The notes under the pieces: model-generated
Databases searched by the model: none
What the model was told of the DNA's origin: nothing
The model's input: only the letters and a program-made list of their open reading frames with translations
Position numbers and translations under genes: made by a program
From: Chlorobium sp.
Lineage (GTDB): Bacteria > Bacteroidota > Chlorobiia > Chlorobiales > Chlorobiaceae
NCBI RefSeq assembly: GCF_021740465.1
Contig: NZ_JAIOZR010000004.1
Span: 89,138-153,137 of the forward strand
Length of the DNA: 64,000 nt
Direction: 5' to 3'
Shown here: piece by piece, positions 28,673 through 37,304 of the stretch
Layout: every line of letters begins with the position of its first letter
Numbering within the stretch: position 1 is the first letter of the stretch

Positions 28673-29281
28673 TCAGACAATACCTTTCAGGCGGGATATT
28701 TCGTCACGCAGCCGGGCAGCTTCTTCATAATTTTCGCGGTTAATGGCATCTTCGAGACGCAACTGGAGCTCTTCGAGTTTTGCTGCCGGTGATTTAGGCT
28801 CTGCGTGTGTGGCTTCAAGCTCCGGAGACGACATGGCCTCTCCCTCTTCACTCTCCTCTCCCTCCTCCTTCTGTTCCTCCCTTATACCGGCTTCGTCCAT
28901 TATCTCCTCTGTTACAAAGACCGGGGCGTTGAAACGTACTGCTATGGCGATGGCATCACTGGGCCGGGCATCGATTTCATGAACTTCGCCCCCAAGCTCG
29001 CAGACAACCTTGGCATAGAAGGTTTCGTTGTGCAATTCATCGATGATTATTTCATTGACATGGAGGCTGAACGCATCGGAGATATTCTTGAAAAGGTCGT
29101 GGGTAAAGGGCCTGGGTGGTTTGATATTTTCAAGCTTGAGCGCTATTGCCTGGGCTTCGAAGCCGCCGATGATGATCGGAAGTTTGCGCTTTCCCTCGAT
29201 TTCATAGAGAATAAGGGCATATGCTCCGTTGGTATGGGGGCTTGTAGAAAGACCGAGTATATCTACCTGAAGTTTACGCAT
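28673..29281 (-). CDS. Bifunctional nuclease family protein (BFN/DUF151) with C-terminal UVR motif
   Basis: 202 residues. Residues 1-135 form a BFN (DUF151) domain, with the family patterns LPIIIGGFEAQAIALKLE and DARPSDAIAIAVRFNAPVFV. An acidic linker (about 136-165) leads to a UVR motif (168-200, ENYEEAARLRDEI) like the UvrB-UvrC contact helix pair. BFN proteins in plants have nuclease activity in vitro; bacterial roles are poorly defined. The fusion is common in the Bacteroidota/Chlorobiota lineage. It stands alone, 184 bp downstream of etfA on the same strand. Confidence 0.88.
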   Translation of the reverse strand: MRKLQVDILGLSTSPHTNGAYALILYEIEGKRKLPIIIGGFEAQAIALKLENIKPPRPFTHDLFKNISDAFSLHVNEIIIDELHNETFYAKVVCELGGEVHEIDARPSDAIAIAVRFNAPVFVTEEIMDEAGIREEQKEEGEESEEGEAMSSPELEATHAEPKSPAAKLEELQLRLEDAINRENYEEAARLRDEISRLKGIV

Positions 29282-29465
29282 TGTTTATCGTCATTAAAGC
29301 ACCTCTGGTTGATTTTGTTTCATCCTGTTGGGATTCCTTTCCCTTTCTGCCGGAAAGCCTTCACGGCCTTGCATTCATGACGCTCACGACAGGTAATAGA
29401 GGTGCCCATTATTGCCGGGTGCATAAAGGAATCCGTGACTTGCTATAACAGCAAATTACGGTTAA

Positions 29466-30434
29466 TCATTTCTTCCGCAAAACATCCCTGATGGCATCTG
29501 TCAGCCTGGGAAGAACCTCCCGGACATCACCCACAATACCATAATCTGCCACGTCGAAGACCGGCGCATAGGGGTCGCTGTTGATGGCTACAATGGTGCG
29601 GGCCGAGGCGAGTCCGGCAAGATGCTGAACGGCACCGGAAATGCCACAGGCAATATAGAGCTCCGGTGCTACCGACTTGCCGGTCTGACCGATCTGCTCG
29701 CTGTGCGGACGCCATCCTTCATCGACAGCCGAACGGCTTGCCCCGACACAGGCGCCAAGCAAATTCGCCAGCTCCTCAAGCATCGAGAACCGGGAGGCAT
29801 CGCCCATACCACGACCTCCGGCAACGATAATTCCGGCTTCGGAAATATCCTCTGGTGAACCGCTCGCACTAATGGTACGGATAAGCGGCTCTGCATCCTG
29901 GAGAGGGCCAAGCGATTCCTGAAAAACAACATACCGGGGACGCTCCATGGAACGGAAGGGGGAGCTGCGATGCTCACGACCCTGCAGAAAGATCCGGATT
30001 GCTGCTTCAGGACGATAAGCCGCCAGCACCGAACCTGAATGGATGTACCTCCGGCAGACCTTTTCAGGCAGAGAGCCGGAAGTGCATCCGGCAAGCAACG
30101 AAGCCGGAAGAGCCGCTGCAAGAGCGGGGGCAAGCATTTTTCCTGCGGTGGTCGCAGCCATGACGACTGCGGTACACCCTTCTTTGCGGACAAATTCCGA
30201 AAGCATCCGGCACAAAACCGTTCCGGGCGAAACGGCCGGGCTGCCCGAAAGAGCATGATAGACTGTTCCGCTCCCTTGAAGCACGTCGAGCGCTCCGGGG
30301 CTGATAGCTCCGGCAACAAATCCTGTGATCCGGTCTCCCGAAGAGAGCTGCTCCTGGACCCTGTGCCAGACGTCGGCGGAAACTCCGGCGACAAGGCCGT
30401 TTCTCGGTTCCAGAAAAACCAGATAGTGCGCCAT
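29466..30434 (-). CDS. etfA: Electron transfer flavoprotein subunit alpha
   Basis: FAD-carrying subunit of a soluble electron shuttle. The C-terminal FAD domain shows the family signature: GGRGMGD near 206, ASRSAVDEGW near 233, QIGQTGKSVAPELYIACGIS and then INSDPYAPVFDVADYGIVGD. The N-terminal domain (1-190) is less conserved, and 322 residues is typical. Its ATG overlaps the etfB stop by one base (TGATG), which points to translational coupling. No acyl-CoA dehydrogenase, ETF dehydrogenase or fix genes are adjacent, so the electron donor and acceptor are open. Confidence 0.94.
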   Translation of the reverse strand: MAHYLVFLEPRNGLVAGVSADVWHRVQEQLSSGDRITGFVAGAISPGALDVLQGSGTVYHALSGSPAVSPGTVLCRMLSEFVRKEGCTAVVMAATTAGKMLAPALAAALPASLLAGCTSGSLPEKVCRRYIHSGSVLAAYRPEAAIRIFLQGREHRSSPFRSMERPRYVVFQESLGPLQDAEPLIRTISASGSPEDISEAGIIVAGGRGMGDASRFSMLEELANLLGACVGASRSAVDEGWRPHSEQIGQTGKSVAPELYIACGISGAVQHLAGLASARTIVAINSDPYAPVFDVADYGIVGDVREVLPRLTDAIRDVLRKK

Positions 30435-31198
30435 CAGCCTTCTCCCGAAATTTGTCGTATGTGGCCATCGCTATCGAGCATCGCCGCAAGTTCTTCCGGT
30501 GTGGCCGCATACCGGCACCTTCTCTTTTTCGATACCGGCTCCACACCTTCGAGACAGACCAGCGGAGGGGGAGGCTCTGAGGCCTGCAGAATTTCAAGAG
30601 GCTTTTTGCGGGCCTCCATAACCTGCCTGATGCCGGTTTTCCGGGGCGTGTTCAACCCCTTTTCAGCGCTGATCACAAGGGGTGGGCGGGCGACGAGAAG
30701 TTCCGTGCCGCCTTCGGTCTCCCTCTCCAGTTCAAGGCGCTCCCCATCCGCTCCGAGCGCCGATACCGGGCCGATAAAGGCCAGGTCGAGCATGACGGCA
30801 AGCATGGCGGGAACGCTCGCATTCTGATAATCAAGGGACTCCCTGCCACAAAGCACAAGATCGGGAAGCGCCTTTCCATAGAGATTGCGGACGGCTTCGG
30901 CAAGAACCCAGGCAGTCTGGAACGGATCCTGCAATGGTGATGAGCGCACCTCGAAAGCCCTGTCCGCGCCCATGGCAAGAGCCTTCTGCAGGAGATCTTT
31001 TCCCGATTCAGGAGAGGCTGCAAGAGCGCTAACCGTCGAACCGGGAAACTGCTTCCTGAGCAGAAGGGCTTCCTCGAGTGCAAATTCATCGTAAGGATTC
31101 ATGACCCAGGTGACCCTCGTCATATCGAGCGCCCCATCGATAACGGCAACTGCCGAAGCTGAATCCGGAACCTGACAGATGCAGACTGCGATGTTCAT
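30434..31198 (-). CDS. etfB: Electron transfer flavoprotein subunit beta
   Basis: AMP- or second-FAD-binding subunit of the ETF dimer. Residues include VTWVMNPYDEFALEEALLL and VLCGRESLDYQNASVPAMLA, the usual EtfB landmarks; the latter fits the nucleotide-binding region. The start MNIAVCICQVPD is preferred, as EtfB proteins begin at this strand; an upstream in-frame ATG would add six residues. 254 residues. A terminator and two tRNA genes lie upstream, so etfBA should have its own promoter in that short gap or rely on read-through. Confidence 0.93.
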   Translation of the reverse strand: MNIAVCICQVPDSASAVAVIDGALDMTRVTWVMNPYDEFALEEALLLRKQFPGSTVSALAASPESGKDLLQKALAMGADRAFEVRSSPLQDPFQTAWVLAEAVRNLYGKALPDLVLCGRESLDYQNASVPAMLAVMLDLAFIGPVSALGADGERLELERETEGGTELLVARPPLVISAEKGLNTPRKTGIRQVMEARKKPLEILQASEPPPPLVCLEGVEPVSKKRRCRYAATPEELAAMLDSDGHIRQISGEG

Positions 31199-31221
31199 AT
31201 CGTTGATAACTGCCACTTAAC

Positions 31222-31247
31222 AAAAAAGCCGCATAACAGCGGCTTTT
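31222..31247 (-). terminator. Terminator after the tRNA genes
   Basis: A 9-bp perfect stem (AAAAGCCGC/GCGGCTTTT on this strand pair) with a 6-nt loop, followed by six T on the reverse strand. It lies just downstream of tRNA-Leu and upstream of etfB, so it likely ends the tRNA transcript. Confidence 0.85.
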
Positions 31248-31259
31248 ACGTAAAATATG

Positions 31260-31341
31260 TGCCCGAGAGGAGATTCGAACTCCTACACCTTTCGGCGCTA
31301 CCCCCTCAAGATAGTGTGTCTACCAATTTCACCACTCGGGC
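31260..31341 (-). tRNA. tRNA-Leu (anticodon GAG)
   Basis: 82 nt fold into a clover-leaf: acceptor GCCCGAG/CTCGGGC (7 perfect pairs), D-arm with GAAATTGGTAGAC, anticodon stem CTATC/GGTAG around TTGAGGG, a class II variable arm CGCCGAAAGGTGT, T-stem AGGAG/CTCCT with TTCGAAT. GAG at the anticodon reads CUC and CUU. CCA is not encoded. Confidence 0.93.
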
Positions 31342-31370
31342 ATCGATTCAAAAAAGAACGTTCTGTAGAG

Positions 31371-31443
31371 TGAGAATAGAAGGACTCGAACCTTCGACCC
31401 TCTGCTTAAAAGGCAGATGCTCTACCGACTGAGCTATATTCTC
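31371..31443 (-). tRNA. tRNA-Lys (anticodon TTT)
   Basis: 73 nt with acceptor GAGAATA/TATTCTC, a standard D-arm (GCTCAGTCGGTAGAGC), anticodon stem TCTGC/GCAGA around CTTTTAA, and T-arm with GTTCGAGTC. The TTT anticodon reads AAA and AAG. It lies 29 bp upstream of tRNA-Leu; CCA is not encoded. Confidence 0.95.
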
Positions 31444-31479
31444 GACCTGAAACAACAGTACGGATCAACAATCCGGAAC

Positions 31480-31587
31480 TTACTTGTTCTGGTAGCGCAG
31501 GCGCTTCTTATGCCTGTTCTTCCGGCGCATCTTTTTGCGCTTGTGTACCGCCATTTTATGGCGTTTTCTTTTTTTTCCGCAGGGCAT
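31480..31587 (-). CDS. AURKAIP1/COX24-domain small basic ribosome-associated protein
   Basis: A 35-residue gene. The protein begins MPCGKKRKRHKMAVHKRKK and continues with more arginine and lysine, ending RLRYQNK; over half the residues are K or R. The KRxxHKMxxHKRKK pattern matches bacterial AURKAIP1/COX24-domain proteins, related to mitochondrial mS38 and the actinobacterial small-subunit protein bS22. By that relation it should bind rRNA near the decoding centre. GAGG lies about 11 bp before the ATG. It sits between rho and the two tRNAs on the same strand. Confidence 0.85.
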   Translation of the reverse strand: MPCGKKRKRHKMAVHKRKKMRRKNRHKKRLRYQNK

Positions 31588-31672
31588 GTAGTAAAATTCC
31601 TCTTGTTTTAAAGGCTGATAATATAGGATTAATTTTTAAATCTGCAAACACCTGTTCTTTTTTCTCCTCTCT

Positions 31673-32962
31673 TCAGGCGTTCATGTATTTGAAAAACTCC
31701 CGGTTATCCTTCGTATCGCTCATTTTCTCACGCATGAACTCCATACATTCGATCGGGTTCTTGTCGGCAAGATATTTTCTCAGCAGCCAGGTCCTCGACA
31801 GCTCCTCCTGGCTGAAAAGCAGCTCCTCTTTCCGGGTGCCGGAGCGGAGAATATCGATGGCCGGGAAAATACGGCGCTCGGAAAGCCGACGGTCAAGCAC
31901 CAGCTCCATGTTGCCGGTTCCCTTGAACTCCTCGAAAATGACATCATCCATGCGCGAACCGGTATCGACAAGCGCCGTGGCGATGATGGTGAGGCTCCCG
32001 CCCTCCTCGATATTACGCGCTGCTCCGAAAAAGCGCTTCGGTTTGGTAAGCGCATTGGCGTCGATACCGCCGGAAAGAATTTTTCCGGAGTGCGGAATGA
32101 TGGTATTGTGCGCCCGAGCGAGTCTGGTTATGGAGTCGAGCAGAATCACCACATCCCGCCCCACTTCAACAAGCCTTTTGGCTTTTTCCAGCACCATATC
32201 GGCAACCTGTACGTGGCGCTCAGGATCCTCGTCGAAGGTGGAGCTGACCACCTCAGCCTCGACACTGCGTGCCATGTCGGTCACCTCTTCAGGGCGTTCA
32301 TCGATCAGGAGCACAATCAGATAGACTTCCGGATGGTTTTTGATGATAGCATTGGCAATCATCTGCAGAAGCATGGTTTTACCGGTTTTCGGCTGAGCGA
32401 CGATCAAACCTCGCTGCCCTTTGCCGATCGGGGTAAAGATATCCATGATCCTTCCGCAGTATTCCGTCTGCCGGGTTTCGAGCTTCAGCCGATCATGGGG
32501 AAAAAGCGGAGTGAGATTCTCAAAAAACGGACGTTCTCTGGTGATTTCCGGATCGGCGCCGTCAATGGTGTTGATTTTCAGCAAGGCAAAAAAGCGCTCC
32601 CCTTCTTTCGGGGCCCGCACCTGACCCGAAACTGTATCACCGGTGCGCATGTTGAAGCGCTTGATCTGGGAGGGAGACACATAAATATCGTCGGGGGATG
32701 AGAGGTAATTGTAATTGGCAGAGCGCAGAAAACCGTACCCCTCGGGAATAACCTGCAGAACGCCGGTATTGACCATCACCTGGGAGCTTTCAGGATCGGT
32801 GGTTTTCTGCGACTGTGCCTCTATGATCTTGAATATCAGCTCTTCTTTCCGTAATCCGGCCGCAGATACCCCGAGTTCTTTTGCAAGAGCATTCAACTCA
32901 TAAACTTTCTTTTTCTGGAGTACATTGATGTCCAGACCCTTGGAAACCGAATTGTTCGACAT
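31673..32962 (-). CDS. rho: Transcription termination factor Rho
   Basis: Hexameric RNA-dependent ATPase that ends transcription at rut sites. The start MSNNSVSKG gives 429 residues, the normal size; in-frame sequence upstream lacks Rho character. The N-terminal helical domain (about 10-50) and the cold-shock-like RNA-binding domain (about 62-130, [13 protein letters not shown]) precede the RecA-like ATPase with Walker A AQPKTGKT (189-196) and Walker [12 protein letters not shown], with arginine-finger region [13 protein letters not shown]. It lacks the long insertion seen in some Bacteroidota Rho proteins. Confidence 0.97.
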   Translation of the reverse strand: MSNNSVSKGLDINVLQKKKVYELNALAKELGVSAAGLRKEELIFKIIEAQSQKTTDPESSQVMVNTGVLQVIPEGYGFLRSANYNYLSSPDDIYVSPSQIKRFNMRTGDTVSGQVRAPKEGERFFALLKINTIDGADPEITRERPFFENLTPLFPHDRLKLETRQTEYCGRIMDIFTPIGKGQRGLIVAQPKTGKTMLLQMIANAIIKNHPEVYLIVLLIDERPEEVTDMARSVEAEVVSSTFDEDPERHVQVADMVLEKAKRLVEVGRDVVILLDSITRLARAHNTIIPHSGKILSGGIDANALTKPKRFFGAARNIEEGGSLTIIATALVDTGSRMDDVIFEEFKGTGNMELVLDRRLSERRIFPAIDILRSGTRKEELLFSQEELSRTWLLRKYLADKNPIECMEFMREKMSDTKDNREFFKYMNA

Positions 32963-33288
32963 GGTATTGGTAATTGTATTCAAATCATGGTGGTTAAAAA
33001 AGCAGCGGAATATCGCCGGAGAAGCGGAACGCTTCAGGCGAAAAAGAAACGGCAAAAAGCATTGGCGCCGGATGAGAGCTTTCCCGGTAAACCCCTGGTA
33101 TTCGACATAAAATGAAATCTATAAAAGGAAGAATACAGAGGAATACGGACTGAAAGTGAAATAAGGGATGTAAATGGGATTTATCAAAAGGGACATTCCC
33201 GATGGATACACGAAGATTTCTTGTAGTTAGCATAAATATATAATTTTTTTCCGATAAAAAAGTACCGGGACAATATGCAGGCAGAACC
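32963..33288. other. Non-coding gap between rho and folC
   Basis: About 326 bp without a convincing gene. The part near folC (33230-33260) is AT-rich, with ATAAATATATAATTTTTTT. It presumably holds the rho promoter and a long rho leader, as is common for this autoregulated gene, but I see no clear promoter pair. Confidence 0.4.
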
Positions 33289-34569
33289 CTACTGCTGCTG
33301 AAGCGCTTTTCGGCGGAGAATTTCTCCGGCGAGAAAAAAAGATCCGGTGACAAGAATCATGTCGCAGGAATCCGCCCCCCTGAGCAGATGCTCGAACCCT
33401 TCGAGAGGAGTATCGAAAACAAGCGGATCGACCCCCTCGCTCTTCAGGAGAACTGCGAGCTCCGAAGCCGGGATGCTCCGTTCAGACGGAATCGTAACCG
33501 ATGCAAAACCGGCATCGAGCGGAACGAGATGACGGATCACCGTAGAGGCATCCTTGTCGGATGCCAGACCGATCAGCACATGCATGGCACGGTAGCGATG
33601 CCTGAATAGGGAAATTGCCGCAGCCGTCTCCCTCATGCCGTCTGCGTTGTGAGAGACATCGAGAAACACGTCGGGCATGGAACCGATCTTCTCCAGCCTT
33701 GCCCGATAACCGGTTTTCAGCAGGTTCCGAAGTCCCCGGCGCACAGCATCCTCCGCGATACCCGCGGCTTCGGCTACCATGACGGCAAGTGAGAGATTGG
33801 AAGCATGAAAAGCACCGGTCAGGGGAACTTGCAGTGCCCGGTAATGAACTGCTGCTGTCGAAAGTGAAAATTCCAGCAATCCCGGTTCGACACCCTCAAC
33901 CCTAAGAACGGCATCATTTCCAAGTCTGAAAAGCGGAACCTGGTTCAGTTCGGCGGCACGGACTATTTCGCTGAGTGCTTCTGAATCGGTAACTGCGGTA
34001 AAAACCCGTGAATTCACATTGATTATGGCGGCTTTTTCCCTGGCGATCATGGCAGGCGTAGTACCGAGCCACGCTGTATGATCGAGGCCGATAGCGGTAA
34101 TAACCGCATAATCTGACATCACGACATTGGTGGCGTCAAGTCTGCCTCCCATACCGGTTTCAATAATTGTTACCTCAACCTGCTCATCGGCAAACCATGC
34201 AAACGCAAGCGCTGTTGTAGCTTCAAAAAATGTTGCCTGAAGCTCTATAACCCTATCCTTCATGGCTGAACAGTATGCCGCCACACTCCCTGCAGAGATC
34301 GGAACCCCGTCGATACGCATCCGTTCGGTAAAATCGACAAGATGCGGCGAGGTGTACAAGGCAGTCTTTTTTCCGGCAGCCTGAAAAATCGCAGCAAGCG
34401 CCGATGCGGTGGTACCTTTGCCGTTGGTACCGGCAATATGGACAATGGTACCAAGCCGCTTGTGCGGCATGCCGAATATTTCGAGGAGAGATGCTGCCCG
34501 CTCCAGACCCGGCTTCATGCCGAACCGATGAAGCGGGTAGAGAAAATCAAGGGTCTCCTGGTAATTCAA
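33289..34569 (-). CDS. folC: Folylpolyglutamate synthase / dihydrofolate synthase
   Basis: Mur-ligase-like ATPase that adds glutamate to dihydropteroate and folates. The P-loop is visible as VHIAGTNGKGTTASALA near residues 43-59, followed by YTSPHLVDFTERMRIDG (substrate/loop motif) and ETGMGGRLDATN near 137-148. 426 residues is normal. The start is a TTG, 12 bp after the ruvA-side gene order reversal: folC lies downstream of its neighbour on the same strand as ruvA, whose stop precedes it by 12 bp, suggesting co-transcription. Confidence 0.93.
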   Translation of the reverse strand: MNYQETLDFLYPLHRFGMKPGLERAASLLEIFGMPHKRLGTIVHIAGTNGKGTTASALAAIFQAAGKKTALYTSPHLVDFTERMRIDGVPISAGSVAAYCSAMKDRVIELQATFFEATTALAFAWFADEQVEVTIIETGMGGRLDATNVVMSDYAVITAIGLDHTAWLGTTPAMIAREKAAIINVNSRVFTAVTDSEALSEIVRAAELNQVPLFRLGNDAVLRVEGVEPGLLEFSLSTAAVHYRALQVPLTGAFHASNLSLAVMVAEAAGIAEDAVRRGLRNLLKTGYRARLEKIGSMPDVFLDVSHNADGMRETAAAISLFRHRYRAMHVLIGLASDKDASTVIRHLVPLDAGFASVTIPSERSIPASELAVLLKSEGVDPLVFDTPLEGFEHLLRGADSCDMILVTGSFFLAGEILRRKALQQQ

Positions 34570-34581
34570 CGTACGCTGCAG

Positions 34582-35187
34582 CTAACTGTTATGAATGGAA
34601 ACAAGTGCGGATTTCAGCACATCTTCGACACTGAGAGCGGGATTAGCCTCAAGAATGCCCGTTACCGCTTTCTGTACCGCAGGCCTGGGAAAGCCGAGGG
34701 TCAAAAGGGCCGCGACGGCATCATCCCTGACACTTTCACTCTGGCGAAAACCTGAGCCGGTTATCGTATCGGAACCCGGCGACAGTTTCAGAATCCGGTC
34801 CCTCAGTTCGAGAATGATCCTTGCCGCTGTTTTTTTCCCGACGCCGCTGATACCGTAAAGCTTTTCGGGCGAATTGGCCATGATGGCTTCATGCACATCA
34901 TGAACCTGCATTCCTGAGAGTACCGCGAGAGCGAGCTTCGGGCCCACTCCGGTTGTCAAAATAAGCAGACGGAAAAGCTGACGCTCGGCCTCGCTTGAAA
35001 AACCGTAAAGCAGCATGGCATCCTCCCGGACGGAAAGATGTGAAAACAGCAGTACCTCTTCACCCGGCAGAGGAAGCTGACGATAGGTAAATGTGGAAAT
35101 GAGCAGTCGGTACCCTACGCCGGATACATCGACAACCGCTTCTTCCGGCAGTGCTGAAACCAGCCTGCCACGGAAATATGCAAACAT
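34582..35187 (-). CDS. ruvA: Holliday junction DNA helicase subunit RuvA
   Basis: Tetramer that binds four-way junctions and loads RuvB for branch migration. The start [11 protein letters not shown] is chosen because it places the OB-fold at the very N-terminus as in all RuvA proteins and gives 201 residues. Two helix-hairpin-helix elements follow ([19 protein letters not shown] and [19 protein letters not shown]). The C-terminal RuvB-contact domain is about 150-201. ruvB and ruvC are not adjacent. It lies 12 bp upstream of folC. Confidence 0.95.
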   Translation of the reverse strand: MFAYFRGRLVSALPEEAVVDVSGVGYRLLISTFTYRQLPLPGEEVLLFSHLSVREDAMLLYGFSSEAERQLFRLLILTTGVGPKLALAVLSGMQVHDVHEAIMANSPEKLYGISGVGKKTAARIILELRDRILKLSPGSDTITGSGFRQSESVRDDAVAALLTLGFPRPAVQKAVTGILEANPALSVEDVLKSALVSIHNS

Positions 35188-35295
35188 GAATGGAGTATCT
35201 GTACCCTTCGGATCTCTGCTGAAGGTACAGCGAAGACCCGAAGAATATCGTAACAATGAAAACCGGTTTGGTACCGGATAACAGGAACGTCGGGT

Positions 35296-35571
35296 TTACT
35301 CAGCGTTTCCGTAACTGTTGAAAAGCCTGGTCAGCTGTGCTTTCTTACGGGAAGCTTTATTGGCGTGAATGTAGCGCTTGACGCCCAGACGGTCGAGCTT
35401 CTGGACAGCCGAACGATAGGCGGTCTCAACTTCGCTCTTGTCTGCACGGGAATCGATCAGCTTCTGCATGTTCTTCAGAAGCACTTTCAGTTCCTTTTTT
35501 CTTGCCCTGTTCCTGGCGTTTCTTCTCTCTGACTGACGGAGTCTTTTCTCAGCCGATTTGTGTAGAGGCAT
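35296..35571 (-). CDS. rpsT: 30S ribosomal protein S20
   Basis: 91-residue, lysine/arginine-rich, all-helical primary binder of 16S rRNA. It begins [21 protein letters not shown] and has the usual S20 middle ([32 protein letters not shown]). As in many bacteria it is monocistronic. It diverges from glmM across a 268-bp gap. Confidence 0.96.
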   Translation of the reverse strand: MPLHKSAEKRLRQSERRNARNRARKKELKVLLKNMQKLIDSRADKSEVETAYRSAVQKLDRLGVKRYIHANKASRKKAQLTRLFNSYGNAE

Positions 35572-35721
35572 AAACGGATGCTGTTATAGTATTGGTCTGT
35601 TATATATTCAATAACAAAAGGCATGCAATATACAAGAATAAGAGAAAAATCAAAAACAAAAAACATTACACACCCTCCCCACGCCAGGAGGCCAGTCACC
35701 GGAAACTGCAAGGTGCATGAA

Positions 35722-35812
35722 GAAACCCGTTAACGGAAGCGGGCGGAAATGAATGGCGGGTTTTTGTTATATTGCTTCAGCTTTTTGACATTTCGAGAGC
35801 AGTCCATACACT
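35722..35812 (+). promoter_or_regulatory. glmM: Candidate promoter and upstream hairpin of glmM
   Basis: TTGACA (35785-35790), 16 bp, TACACT (35807-35812) form a plausible promoter 27 bp before the glmM ATG. Just upstream, AAACCCG near 35722 can pair with CGGGTTT near 35756 and is followed by a T-run, a weak terminator-like structure that may insulate the promoter. Neither is strong. Confidence 0.5.
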
Positions 35813-35839
35813 CTTGTCAACGATAACAATCCGACCGAT

Positions 35840-37276
35840 ATGAGCCTGATGATAAGCGTTTCCGGTATCAGAGGAGTGGTCGGCGAAAGCCTCACTCCAA
35901 AAAATCTTACAGCATTCACCTCGGCTTTTGCCACATGGATACAACGTTCAAAAAAGATGCGCAATCCTGAAGACGGCAACGCGAGGCCGCGTATCGTCAT
36001 CGGAAGGGACACCCGTCCAACAGGAAAACAGATCGCCGGACTTGTCAGCAACGTACTGGCCCTTGGAGGCTGCGATGTCATCGATATCGGCATAGCGACA
36101 ACGCCTACGGTCGAAATGGCAACAGCCGCCGAAAATGCGGACGGGGGTCTGATTATCACCGCTTCGCACAATCCCGTGGAATGGAACGCCCTTAAAATGC
36201 TGAACCATCAGGGAGAGTTCCTCTCTGCCGAAGAGGTGGAGAGCCTGCTGACCATTTTCGCCGAAGAGGCCTTTCCCTCAGCGCCGTGGAACGGCATCGG
36301 AAACGTCAGCTTCAGCGAAGGCTATGACAGGCATCACATCGACACCATTCTGGAGATGCCGTTCATCGATCCGGTAGCCATCTCCGGAGAAAACTATCGG
36401 GTGCTCGTCGATTGCGTGGAAGGTGCTGGTTACTCTATCGTACCGGAACTCTGCCGGAGACTGGGCATCGGCAACCTCACCCTCACAGCCTGCGGAGGTA
36501 CAGGGCTCTTCCCTAGAAACCCGGAACCAGTGGAAGAGAACCTTGTCGGAACCATCGACCTCATGCGCCGTTCCGGATGCGATTTCGGCCTGATCGTAGA
36601 TCCCGATGTCGACCGCCTTGCCGTAATCTGTGAAGACGGCTCGCTTTTCGGCGAGGAGTACAGTCTGGTGGCGTGTGCCGATTTCTACCTCGGCATCAAC
36701 AGGGGGCCTGTTGTCAACAATCTTTCAAGCAGCCGGGCACTGGCCGACATCGCCCTGCGGCATGGGGTACCGTGCTACAGCGCCAAGGTAGGCGAGGCAA
36801 ATGTCACGGCAATGATGAAAGAAATGGGTGCCACTATAGGGGGCGAAGGCAACGGGGGCATCATCCTGCCGGAGCTGCATTACGGACGGGATGCCCTTGC
36901 CGGCATCGCACTCTTCGTGCAGGCATTTACCGGCTGGCGCAAAAAAAACCGGGGAGGCGGACTCCGGGAGTACAGGCGGCAGTTTCCGGAATATGCCATG
37001 GCAAAAGAAAAAATACGGCTCGGTTCACTCGACGCTGAAACGCTCGACACCATGTTTCGTGAAATCGCCGCCGAGTACCCTGAAGCCACAATCAGCCGGC
37101 TTGACGGCCTGAAACTCGATTTCAGGAAGAGCTGGGCGCATCTGCGCCCTTCGAATACCGAGCCGATCGTGAGAATTTATACCGAAGCTCCGACAAAGAA
37201 AGAAGCCGAAATGCTTGCCACAGAAATGATGGGACGTATCGAAAAAAAAAGTATCGCTCCGGGCAGCATCTCGTGA
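35840..37276 (+). CDS. glmM: Phosphoglucosamine mutase (GlmM-type phosphohexomutase)
   Basis: Interconverts glucosamine-6-phosphate and glucosamine-1-phosphate for UDP-GlcNAc, hence peptidoglycan and lipid A. N-terminal [15 protein letters not shown], phospho-serine loop [14 protein letters not shown] (S109), metal loop DPDVDR (D254, D256, D258), GGEGNGG specificity loop and [10 protein letters not shown] near the end. The EGNGG form differs from the EESGG of the mutase at 13961 and is the GlmM/archaeal-like type. 478 residues. The exporter gene follows 28 bp downstream. Confidence 0.88.
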   Translation: MSLMISVSGIRGVVGESLTPKNLTAFTSAFATWIQRSKKMRNPEDGNARPRIVIGRDTRPTGKQIAGLVSNVLALGGCDVIDIGIATTPTVEMATAAENADGGLIITASHNPVEWNALKMLNHQGEFLSAEEVESLLTIFAEEAFPSAPWNGIGNVSFSEGYDRHHIDTILEMPFIDPVAISGENYRVLVDCVEGAGYSIVPELCRRLGIGNLTLTACGGTGLFPRNPEPVEENLVGTIDLMRRSGCDFGLIVDPDVDRLAVICEDGSLFGEEYSLVACADFYLGINRGPVVNNLSSSRALADIALRHGVPCYSAKVGEANVTAMMKEMGATIGGEGNGGIILPELHYGRDALAGIALFVQAFTGWRKKNRGGGLREYRRQFPEYAMAKEKIRLGSLDAETLDTMFREIAAEYPEATISRLDGLKLDFRKSWAHLRPSNTEPIVRIYTEAPTKKEAEMLATEMMGRIEKKSIAPGSIS

Positions 37277-37304
37277 ACCTCTTTTTACTACTTGATAATT
37301 CCAT

